Shown piece by piece: positions 1 through 5,224 of a DNA stretch of 6,116 nucleotides. A model generated the notes under the pieces. It ran no database searches, was not told the DNA's origin, and worked only from the letters and a program-made list of their open reading frames with translations. The stretch comes from Nonlabens sp. (GTDB lineage: Bacteria > Bacteroidota > Bacteroidia > Flavobacteriales > Flavobacteriaceae), in NCBI GenBank assembly GCA_030731685.1, contig JANQTO010000127.1:1-6116 (forward strand), written 5' to 3'. Numbering within the stretch: the first letter of the stretch is position 1; the number at the start of each line of letters is the position of its first letter. The translations under genes were made by a program, and so were the position numbers.

Positions 1-1206
1 CACCCTTAAGATACGCACCTGTACTTGGTCCACGTTACGGTAACTTAAAACAGCCCGCTTGTTGTCCTTGGATGCTGCATAGTTTTCTGTTTGCAAGCTT
101 AGTTCAGGTGCTAGCATTTGATCTAAAAATAATTGGCATTGCATGCCGCCGTAAGATTCTTCGAATAAGTTGACACCTGCGGTTGCAGTTTCTATGGCTT
201 TGGCACGCCAAGCTTTGGATTCGGTAGTTGCGGTTGAACCACTCAAGTTGTAGTAATAATCGGCTAGGGTTCTATGAACCATCGTTATTTCTTGATTGCT
301 GCTGTGTCTTTCTATTAAACCTTGCAGTGCAGTTTCGTAAGAAGAAGCTTCTTGATTTCGAGCCGTTTTCTGGTAACCGTATTCCAGCCTGTTTTTATAA
401 TTAAAAATGTGCGCTGGTATGTTGCCATTTTTTAAGTGCAGGTCTTCAAGCAGCGCATACAGTTGCAGCACGCGCAGTTCTAAATTATTGGCATCTACGT
501 CAGGCGCGGTAAGCTGTTTGATAGCAGCTGTAGGCAAGTACACATTATCGACATGAAGTTTGAATGTTTCTTCTGGCTTTACACGATACCAGTCGTTGCT
601 TTTATAGAAAGTCATGGCTTCCACAGCGATAATATCCAGCAAGCTAGGTTGCAATGCGCGCGTTTGAGGAGCCATGTCTAATAACAACTCGTAATCTTTT
701 ACGGGTAGTAGCACCAGTTTTTCAGGATGTTGAAGGGCAAGTGCGTAGCGGTTGTTGAGTTCTGTATAAAATAAATTAATGTCCCAAGTGAGGAAATCTG
801 ATTTATCTATAACGCCGCCTGCGGTTCGATCTCTAATACGGTACTGATTATTTTGCAAATAGCCGTAAAGTAGGTGCCCATAAATTGCCTGATAGATGTT
901 TTGCTCTGGAAAAGTTGCCGTTTTTATGAGCGCGTCTAGGTCTTGTAGAATGCGTTGTTCGGCATTTTCCTCACGCACCATGCTGTATTTAGACCTAAAT
1001 AAAAAGATTTTGATGAGTTGCTGCTTATCTTGTGATTTATTTGCTTGTGATTCAATAGAATCGAGTGTTTTACCTGCGTCCTCAAGCCTATCTCCTAATT
1101 CTAATACGCGCACACGGCTCCATTTTTCTTTATAGAAATCAGTTGTTTGCGCGATGCTGTTCAACGAAAAAAGGACGATACATATGGTGGAAAGAATAGA
1201 CTTCAT
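1..1206 (-). CDS. Alpha-2-macroglobulin family protein, N-terminal part (cut by the left window edge)
   Basis: The frame is open on the minus strand from ATG 1206-1204 to position 1, giving 402 codons with no stop, so the rest of the gene lies to the left. Residues 1-20 form a signal peptide (Lys2, hydrophobic core LSTICIVLFSL, then NSIAQ), so the product is exported. Cys9 does not sit in a lipobox. Residues 20-380 are mostly helical. They follow the pattern of Bacteroidota large alpha-2-macroglobulins: a KEKWSRV...LE start, QLIKIFLFRSKY near residues 62-73, a FLTWD segment near 136-140, and ALQPSLLDIIAVEA near 182-195. The last residues, KRAVLSYRNVDQVQVRI, match the start of the first macroglobulin beta-domain. 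Bacterial relatives are large envelope proteins thought to trap proteases; Bacteroidota forms usually reach about 1,800-2,000 residues (recalled, not measured). The thioester region is outside the window, so whether it is present cannot be judged. No Shine-Dalgarno precedes the start. It is divergent from the TPR gene. Confidence 0.85.
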   Translation of the reverse strand, partial: MKSILSTICIVLFSLNSIAQTTDFYKEKWSRVRVLELGDRLEDAGKTLDSIESQANKSQDKQQLIKIFLFRSKYSMVREENAEQRILQDLDALIKTATFPEQNIYQAIYGHLLYGYLQNNQYRIRDRTAGGVIDKSDFLTWDINLFYTELNNRYALALQHPEKLVLLPVKDYELLLDMAPQTRALQPSLLDIIAVEAMTFYKSNDWYRVKPEETFKLHVDNVYLPTAAIKQLTAPDVDANNLELRVLQLYALLEDLHLKNGNIPAHIFNYKNRLEYGYQKTARNQEASSYETALQGLIERHSSNQEITMVHRTLADYYYNLSGSTATTESKAWRAKAIETATAGVNLFEESYGGMQCQLFLDQMLAPELSLQTENYAASKDNKRAVLSYRNVDQVQVRILRV

Positions 1207-1225
1207 GAGATTTGTTTCTGTGAGT

Positions 1226-1233
1226 TAAAGCTA
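1226..1233 (-). promoter_or_regulatory. Possible -7 promoter element of the macroglobulin gene
   Basis: On the minus strand this reads TAGCTTTA, seven of eight matches to the Bacteroidota -7 consensus TAnnTTTG. It ends 19 nt before the ATG at 1206, the same spacing as the exact element before mpl. The only TTG upstream (minus strand 1262-1260) is 26 nt away, too far for a normal -33 box. The assignment rests on position and one motif, so it is tentative. Confidence 0.3.
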
Positions 1234-1322
1234 CATTAATTTATGGAGCTAGCAGGCTACAATGAGTAAATACCCTGTTTGAATGCGTGAAGATTCCGTT
1301 TCAATGTTGGTATCGTTTTTGA

Positions 1323-1330
1323 TATTTTTG
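1323..1330 (+). promoter_or_regulatory. -7 promoter element (TATTTTTG) next to the TPR gene start
   Basis: This is an exact TAnnTTTG match, ending only 4 nt before ATG 1335. A TTG at 1307-1309 lies 13 nt upstream, shorter than the usual spacing of about 19. If the element is used, transcription would begin at or next to the start codon, giving a leaderless or almost leaderless mRNA. T-rich sequence makes a chance match possible. Confidence 0.45.
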
Positions 1331-1334
1331 CAAC

Positions 1335-2081
1335 ATGAATAAAATTGTCATTATCCTAGCTTTTTTTGTGAGTGCAGTTGGTTTGTCTCAGGACGCTTTC
1401 GCGAAAGCGGAACAGCTATACCAAAACAAGGACTACAAAAAAGCGCAAGACGCGTTCAGTGAGCTGTATCGTAAAGACCCTAAGAATTTAGACGTTCTGG
1501 AGCGCATGGGCGACCTGGCACTGCATAGCGGTGAATTTAAAACCGCCATGGATTATTTCAAGCCTCTCGTAGATCGCAAGCCCAACAATGCCGACTATAA
1601 TTTTAAATACGGCGGTGCTATGGGGCTTTACGCAAAGAATGCATCGAGATTCACAGCTATGGGACTCATAGACGATATCAAAATGTATTTCAAAAAAGCG
1701 GCAAGGCTCGACCCAAAACATATTGAAGTGCGTCATGCATTATCACAATTTTACTGCGAGTTACCTGGAATTTTAGGAGGTTCCATAAAAACCAGCACAC
1801 AATATGCAAACGAGTTGCTGGCGATTTCTCCCGTAGATGGTTATCTGGCGTTGGGCTACATAGCCGAGTATGAAAAGAAATACAGCACCGCTGAAACCGC
1901 CTATAAAAATGCTATAAAAACCGGCGGTTCGGTACTTACATATTCCAAACTTGCTACGCTTTATGAGCAAAAAATGAATAGGTCTAAAGACGCACTCGCG
2001 ACTTATCAAAAGGCTTACGACATTCACAAAGACAGTGCGCTACTTGCAGACATTAAAAGGCTTAAGAGTAAGTTAGGGTAG
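1335..2081 (+). CDS. Exported tetratricopeptide repeat (TPR) protein
   Basis: The protein has 248 residues. Residues 1-19 are a signal peptide (MNK, then a hydrophobic run ending VGLSQ), which fixes the start at ATG 1335: the next methionine is residue 58. The mature part is a chain of TPR helix pairs: about 21-49 (AKAEQLYQNKDYKKAQDAF), 54-86 (LERMGDLALHSGEFKTAMDYF), about 113-142, 167-197 (GYLALGYIAEYEKKYSTAETAY) and 202-233. Between the third and fourth repeats lies ELPGILGGS at 142-150, followed by a helix and ISPVDG. I recall that GGS loop from other flavobacterial and proteobacterial TPR proteins of unknown function. TPR domains mediate protein-protein contacts; a periplasmic scaffold role is inferred and no partner can be named. 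Codons 21-25 (AFAKA) are encoded within the 16-bp palindrome. No Shine-Dalgarno is visible. It diverges from the macroglobulin gene and is separated from mpl by a promoter, so it is probably monocistronic. Confidence 0.88.
   Translation: MNKIVIILAFFVSAVGLSQDAFAKAEQLYQNKDYKKAQDAFSELYRKDPKNLDVLERMGDLALHSGEFKTAMDYFKPLVDRKPNNADYNFKYGGAMGLYAKNASRFTAMGLIDDIKMYFKKAARLDPKHIEVRHALSQFYCELPGILGGSIKTSTQYANELLAISPVDGYLALGYIAEYEKKYSTAETAYKNAIKTGGSVLTYSKLATLYEQKMNRSKDALATYQKAYDIHKDSALLADIKRLKSKLG
1394..1409. repeat. 16-bp perfect palindrome CGCTTTCGCGAAAGCG, copy 1
   Basis: This is a perfect self-complementary 16-mer with core TCGCGA, identical to the copy at 4818-4833; both are also preceded by A. It lies at the signal peptide/mature junction of the TPR gene and is translated Ala-Phe-Ala-Lys-Ala. 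Two identical 16-mers in 6 kb are not expected by chance. I recall this sequence as a highly iterated palindrome in some marine flavobacteria, comparable to HIP1 of cyanobacteria, but cannot check that here. Confidence 0.8.
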
Positions 2082-2141
2082 TAAGCCACCTCAAAAAGAA
2101 TATCTTAGTGCAACATACTGGTCGCTTAAAACGCATCTGTT

Positions 2142-2149
2142 TATCTTTG
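2142..2149 (+). promoter_or_regulatory. -7 promoter element (TATCTTTG) of mpl
   Basis: This is an exact match to the Bacteroidota TAnnTTTG -7 consensus, followed by C as is common. It ends 19 nt before ATG 2169, predicting a leader of roughly a dozen bases. No convincing TTTG/TTG -33 box is seen about 19 nt further upstream. It lies in the 87-bp gap between the TPR gene and mpl and probably starts the transcript for mpl and perhaps the membrane protein gene after it. Confidence 0.6.
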
Positions 2150-2168
2150 CCCTAACAACATTTATTCT

Positions 2169-3521
2169 ATGCGTGTACATTTTATAGCGATAGGCGGCAG
2201 CGCCATGCACAATCTAGCACTTGCCTTGCACCATAAAGGTGATAAGGTAACAGGTAGCGACGATACTATTTTTGAACCTAGTAAATCCAGACTTTTAAAA
2301 TATGGTTTACTGCCAGCACATGAAGGCTGGTTTCCTGAGAAAATAGAGGTAAGCCTAGACGCCGTTATATTAGGGATGCACGCCAAGGCTGATAACCCAG
2401 AATTGTTGAAAGCACAGGAATTAGGTCTCAAAATCTATAGCTATCCGGAATATTTGTACGAGCAAGCTAAAAACAAAACGCGCGTCGTCATAGGCGGCTC
2501 TCATGGAAAGACAACGATAACTTCCATGATTCTGCACGTGATGCATTACCATAACATTGATGTTGATTATATGGTAGGCGCCCAGTTAGAAGGTTTTGAA
2601 ACCATGGTGCACATCACCGACGAGAACGAATTTATGGTACTAGAAGGCGACGAATATCTTTCGAGTCCTATAGATTTACGTCCTAAATTCCATTTGTATC
2701 AGCCTAATATTGCGCTCCTTTCAGGTATTGCCTGGGACCATATCAATGTGTTCCCTACATGGGAAAACTATCTGGAGCAATTTGACATTTTCGTTGATTT
2801 AATGAAAGATGGCAGCATACTAGTCTACAATGAGGACGATGCTGCGGTAAAGCAAGTGGCCCAAAGCGCAGCAAGACCTACTCGCAAGCATGCATATACC
2901 ATTCTGGAGCATTTTATTAAAAATGGTAAGACTTATCTAGAAACGCCTGAAGGTGATATGCCCATTGAGATTTTTGGCGACCACAACCTGAGCAATCTTG
3001 CAGGTGCAAAGTGGATTTGCCAGCACATGGGTGTAGATGAGGACGATTTCTATCAAGCCATCGCTACTTTTAAAGGAGCGTCCAAGCGTTTGGAAAAAGT
3101 TGCTGAAAATACCAATACGGTAATTTATAAAGATTTTGCACATTCACCAAGTAAGGTAGAGGCGACAACACGTGCAGTGCACACACAATATAATGAGCGC
3201 AAACTTATTGCCTGTTTAGAATTGCACACATATTCTAGCTTGAATCCTGAATTTTTAAAGGAATATAAAGGAGCACTCGACGCGGCAGATGTTGCTGTGG
3301 TTTTTTACAGCCCACATGCGCTGGAAATTAAAAAAATGGCGCACATAAGTGCAGAGCAAATAGCAGCATCTTTTGAGCGAGAAGACCTCATCGTAATGAC
3401 AGACCCAGCCGATTTCAAAAAGTGGCTGTTTGAACAAAACCTAAAAAATAGCGCACTGCTCATGATGAGCAGTGGTAACTATGGAGGACTAGATTTTGAC
3501 GAACTAAAAAAATTACTCTGA
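2169..3521 (+). CDS. mpl: UDP-N-acetylmuramate:L-alanyl-gamma-D-glutamyl-meso-diaminopimelate ligase (Mpl)
   Basis: Mpl is a cytoplasmic ATP-dependent ligase that joins the murein tripeptide recovered from cell-wall turnover to UDP-MurNAc, bypassing MurC, MurD and MurE. The protein has 450 residues, close to the E. coli enzyme (about 457), so it looks complete. Domain 1 begins HFIAIGGSAMHNLA (4-17). GSAM, in place of the MurC-type GIGMS, supports Mpl over MurC. The central ATPase domain has the P-loop GGSHGKTT (109-116), LEGDEY (158-163, metal-binding acid) and AWDHINVFPTWENY (188-201). GDHNLSNLAGA (270-280) leads to the C-terminal domain, with RLEK (307-310), DFAHSPSKV (322-330) and ELHTYSS (351-357). 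In E. coli Mur ligases the DFAH motif continues HP; here it is SP, a substitution I recall as usual in Bacteroidota. ATG 2169 sits 19 nt after an exact -7 element and directly precedes the conserved beta strand. MurC is the only serious alternative. Confidence 0.93.
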   Translation: MRVHFIAIGGSAMHNLALALHHKGDKVTGSDDTIFEPSKSRLLKYGLLPAHEGWFPEKIEVSLDAVILGMHAKADNPELLKAQELGLKIYSYPEYLYEQAKNKTRVVIGGSHGKTTITSMILHVMHYHNIDVDYMVGAQLEGFETMVHITDENEFMVLEGDEYLSSPIDLRPKFHLYQPNIALLSGIAWDHINVFPTWENYLEQFDIFVDLMKDGSILVYNEDDAAVKQVAQSAARPTRKHAYTILEHFIKNGKTYLETPEGDMPIEIFGDHNLSNLAGAKWICQHMGVDEDDFYQAIATFKGASKRLEKVAENTNTVIYKDFAHSPSKVEATTRAVHTQYNERKLIACLELHTYSSLNPEFLKEYKGALDAADVAVVFYSPHALEIKKMAHISAEQIAASFEREDLIVMTDPADFKKWLFEQNLKNSALLMMSSGNYGGLDFDELKKLL

Positions 3522-3540
3522 ACCTAATACGTTATACTAT

Positions 3541-3545
3541 AAGGA
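3541..3545 (+). promoter_or_regulatory. Shine-Dalgarno-like AAGGA before the small membrane protein gene
   Basis: AAGGA lies 10 nt before ATG 3556. It is the only purine-rich ribosome-binding sequence I see ahead of any start here, which suggests this gene is translated from a longer mRNA such as the mpl transcript. An earlier ATG at 3551 is followed by CTA and TGA, so it cannot be the gene start. Confidence 0.4.
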
Positions 3546-3555
3546 ATTAAATGCT

Positions 3556-4080
3556 ATGAAGTCCGTACAGCAAGTTTTTCAAGAAAGCGATAGCGGCGTG
3601 GTCATACACCCACGTAAATCTCATCTTGTGATAAAGATTGCTTTCGGCCTTTTATTTGTACTGGCTTTATTAGGAATTTGTATTATTCCGGTGCTGCTGT
3701 TTACAAATAATTTTGGACTTTATGCAGATTTAGCAATCGGTACAGGCGCGGTGATATTGGGTTTTATGGCTTGGTATTTTTTAAGATTGTTTCTTTGGAA
3801 TACTTACGGTAAAGAATTTATAATGTTTGGCAAAGACCGTATTACCTATACCGCAGACTATCGCTGGTTTCAAGAAAGCAAGCAGGAAATACCGTTAAAT
3901 GCACAAACCAGCATGAGTGTGGTAGACCACAAAGATGGCTCTGTATATCTACGCTTATCGCATAACGAGGAGCATATAGAAACCGTAGTACTCGTTCCGC
4001 GTGGACAGTTTAAAAACTTTGCATGGGAACATGTAGCACATTTAAAGCCTTATAACTTGCGACCTATCGCGTTGGACTAG
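3556..4080 (+). CDS. Small membrane protein of unknown function with two transmembrane helices
   Basis: The protein has 174 residues and I do not recognise its family. Residues 1-23 are polar with basic residues (HPRKSH at 18-23). Two hydrophobic helices follow, about 25-50 (IAFGLLFVLALLGICIIPVLL) and 55-80 (LYADLAIGTGAVILGFMAWYF). The remainder, about 81-174, is soluble and strand-rich (EFIMFGKDRITYTADYRWF, then SVYLRLSHNEEHIETVVLVP). The basic residues before helix 1 and after helix 2 suggest that both ends face the cytoplasm. A short hairpin anchor followed by a beta domain resembles bacterial PH-like membrane proteins, but that is only a resemblance in layout. The start follows an AAGGA. 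The ATG at 3551 opens only a two-codon frame (ATG CTA TGA) that overlaps this start by ATGA, so coupling between them is conceivable. The gene lies 34 bp after mpl with no promoter motif between, so the two are probably cotranscribed. Confidence 0.82.
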   Translation: MKSVQQVFQESDSGVVIHPRKSHLVIKIAFGLLFVLALLGICIIPVLLFTNNFGLYADLAIGTGAVILGFMAWYFLRLFLWNTYGKEFIMFGKDRITYTADYRWFQESKQEIPLNAQTSMSVVDHKDGSVYLRLSHNEEHIETVVLVPRGQFKNFAWEHVAHLKPYNLRPIALD

Positions 4081-4089
4081 GATGTCTTT

Positions 4090-4119
4090 TAACCGTTATT
4101 TATATCTTGCTAACGGTTA
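4090..4119. promoter_or_regulatory. Paired TAAC-N-GTTA palindromes, candidate operator of mvaD
   Basis: TAACCGTTA (4090-4098) and TAACGGTTA (4111-4119) are each palindromic around the central base, are reverse complements of each other, and start exactly 21 bp apart (two helical turns). The second copy supplies the TA of the mvaD -7 element. The geometry suits two regulator dimers bound on one face of the DNA. As RNA it would be a 9-bp stem with a 12-nt loop, but no clean T-run follows, so a terminator for the preceding gene is less likely. Confidence 0.45.
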
Positions 4120-4125
4120 TCTTTG
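4118..4125 (+). promoter_or_regulatory. -7 promoter element (TATCTTTG) of mvaD
   Basis: This is an exact TAnnTTTG match and the same octamer as before mpl. It predicts transcription starting near 4130-4132. It overlaps the first possible mvaD start codon (TTG 4123-4125), so that codon should not be in the mRNA. No clear -33 box is seen; the region upstream is occupied by the paired palindromes. Confidence 0.55.
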
Positions 4126-4146
4126 TGGCAACAATTGCACAATCCA

Positions 4147-5202
4147 TTGGAAACATCATTTACACTTACGCAGCCAGTCACTTTAGTAGATTCACTATCC
4201 GTTAAATGGCAGGCACCGTCTAATATCGCACTTGTAAAATACTGGGGAAAACACGGCATGCAATTGCCTGCAAATCCTTCTATAAGTTTGACCCTTAACG
4301 AGTGTAAAACTATTACCAGCGTTAATGTAATAAGAGGTAAACACGGTTTTACCGTTTCCTACGGCGGTGAGGAGAAACCAGAGTTTGCACCTAAAATCGA
4401 GGCATACTTTAAGCGCATTGCACCTTACTGTCCATGGATAGAACAGTATCATTTTACTATTGATACGCACAATACGTTTCCGCACAGTAGCGGTATTGCA
4501 AGCAGTGCAAGCAGTATGGCAGCATTAAGCGCTTGTATGATGGAACTGGAAAGTTTGCTCACCGGTTCTGAAGTGAACATGCAAAAAGCATCTTTTTTAG
4601 CCCGTCTGGGTTCTGGTAGCGCATGTCGCAGCCTGGAAGGTAAAGCCGTAGTTTGGGGCACACACGAGGGAACTGCTGGTAGTAATGACCTTACCGGTGT
4701 AGACCAAACGGCTATATTACATGCTGTTTTTCAGGATTATCAAGACACCATTTTACTGGTCGATAAAGGCGTCAAAACGGTAAGCAGCACGGTAGGGCAT
4801 GGGTTGATGGATGGTCACGCTTTCGCGAAAGCGAGATTCTCACAAGCACACAGTAATTTAACAAACCTAAAGGATGCACTTGCAGCCGGCGATTTAGAAA
4901 CTTTTATAAAAATCACCGAAAGTGAGGCACTGACTTTACATGCGATGATGATGACCTCGCACCCGTATTTTATTCTAATGAAGCCACATACACTGTCGAT
5001 TATCGAGGAAATATGGGCGTTCAGGAAAGAAACAGGGGTGCCTGTTTGTTTCACGTTAGATGCCGGTGCAAACGTACACATGCTGTATCCGCAGGAATAT
5101 GTGGAGCAAGTTGAGAGCCTGATTGTGAATAAATTAGTCCAATATTGTGAAAACTCACACTATATTTGCGACTCAGTAGGTAATGGTGCACATAAATGCT
5201 AA
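4147..5202 (+). CDS. mvaD: Diphosphomevalonate decarboxylase (start codon uncertain)
   Basis: This is a GHMP-superfamily enzyme that converts mevalonate-5-diphosphate to isopentenyl diphosphate with ATP, the last step of the mevalonate pathway. Counting from TTG 4147 (351 residues), motif 1 is PSNIALVKYWGK at 24-35; the nucleotide loop is PHSSGIASSASS at 112-123; the diphosphate-binding GSGSACRS is at 155-162, with Arg161; and CFTLDAGANVHMLYP is at 301-315, with the catalytic Asp305. These match the yeast enzyme's key residues (KYWGK, SACR, DAG), so it looks active and typical. The frame is open from TTG 4123, but that codon lies inside the -7 element. TTG 4135 or 4147 fit the predicted transcript and recalled homologue lengths, and I chose 4147 for its roughly 15-nt leader; no ATG occurs in frame before 4258, which is already past motif 1. 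Codons for residues 225-229 (AFAKA) are encoded within the second 16-bp palindrome. The mevalonate kinase gene follows by 22 bp. Confidence 0.92.
   Translation: METSFTLTQPVTLVDSLSVKWQAPSNIALVKYWGKHGMQLPANPSISLTLNECKTITSVNVIRGKHGFTVSYGGEEKPEFAPKIEAYFKRIAPYCPWIEQYHFTIDTHNTFPHSSGIASSASSMAALSACMMELESLLTGSEVNMQKASFLARLGSGSACRSLEGKAVVWGTHEGTAGSNDLTGVDQTAILHAVFQDYQDTILLVDKGVKTVSSTVGHGLMDGHAFAKARFSQAHSNLTNLKDALAAGDLETFIKITESEALTLHAMMMTSHPYFILMKPHTLSIIEEIWAFRKETGVPVCFTLDAGANVHMLYPQEYVEQVESLIVNKLVQYCENSHYICDSVGNGAHKC
4818..4833. repeat. 16-bp perfect palindrome CGCTTTCGCGAAAGCG, copy 2
   Basis: It is identical to the copy at 1394-1409 and lies inside mvaD, again read as Ala-Phe-Ala-Lys-Ala (residues 225-229 of the chosen frame), in GHAFAKARF. 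Recalled flavobacterial homologues have an HPFAEKRF-like segment here, so the palindrome seems to replace codons at this position without adding any. Confidence 0.8.
5161..5168 (+). promoter_or_regulatory. Possible internal -7 element (TATATTTG) ahead of mevalonate kinase
   Basis: This is an exact TAnnTTTG match inside the end of mvaD, 56 nt before ATG 5225. A weaker candidate, TAACTTAG (5200-5207, one mismatch), overlaps the mvaD stop codon and ends 17 nt before the ATG, a spacing closer to that of mpl. Either could give the kinase gene its own transcript, but simple readthrough from mvaD is equally plausible. Confidence 0.25.
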
Positions 5203-5224
5203 CTTAGCCCGCAATACATAGCTC

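Noticed and set aside
896..1135. Open frame of 79 codons on the plus strand
   Set aside because: It lies wholly opposite the well-supported macroglobulin gene, has no promoter motif and has low-complexity Ser-rich content. It is a shadow frame.
1158..1206. Macroglobulin as a lipoprotein, based on Cys9 in the signal peptide
   Set aside because: The residues before Cys9 (S-T-I) do not form a lipobox and the cysteine lies inside the hydrophobic core. An ordinary signal peptide ending near Ala-Gln at 19-20 fits better.
2082..2128. Imperfect inverted repeat (TAAGCCACC with GGTCGCTTA) after the TPR gene
   Set aside because: The stem is 9 bp with one mismatch and a loop of about 30 nt, and is followed by AAAACG rather than a T-run. 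It is weak as a terminator and within what chance would give.
2267..2274. Exact TAnnTTTG match (TATTTTTG) inside mpl
   Set aside because: No start codon of a plausible gene follows. One or two such matches per strand are expected by chance in 6 kb, which also limits the weight of the other promoter calls.
3532..3542. TTATA-C-TATAA palindrome before the membrane protein gene
   Set aside because: It is short and made almost only of A and T, so it is likely coincidental. It has no promoter consensus and no second copy.
4082..4186. ATG 4082 opening a short frame just after the membrane protein stop, possibly a frameshifted mvaD start
   Set aside because: It encodes a 34-residue peptide with no resemblance to MvaD N-termini and runs across the paired palindromes and the promoter. 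mvaD needs no frameshift to be complete.
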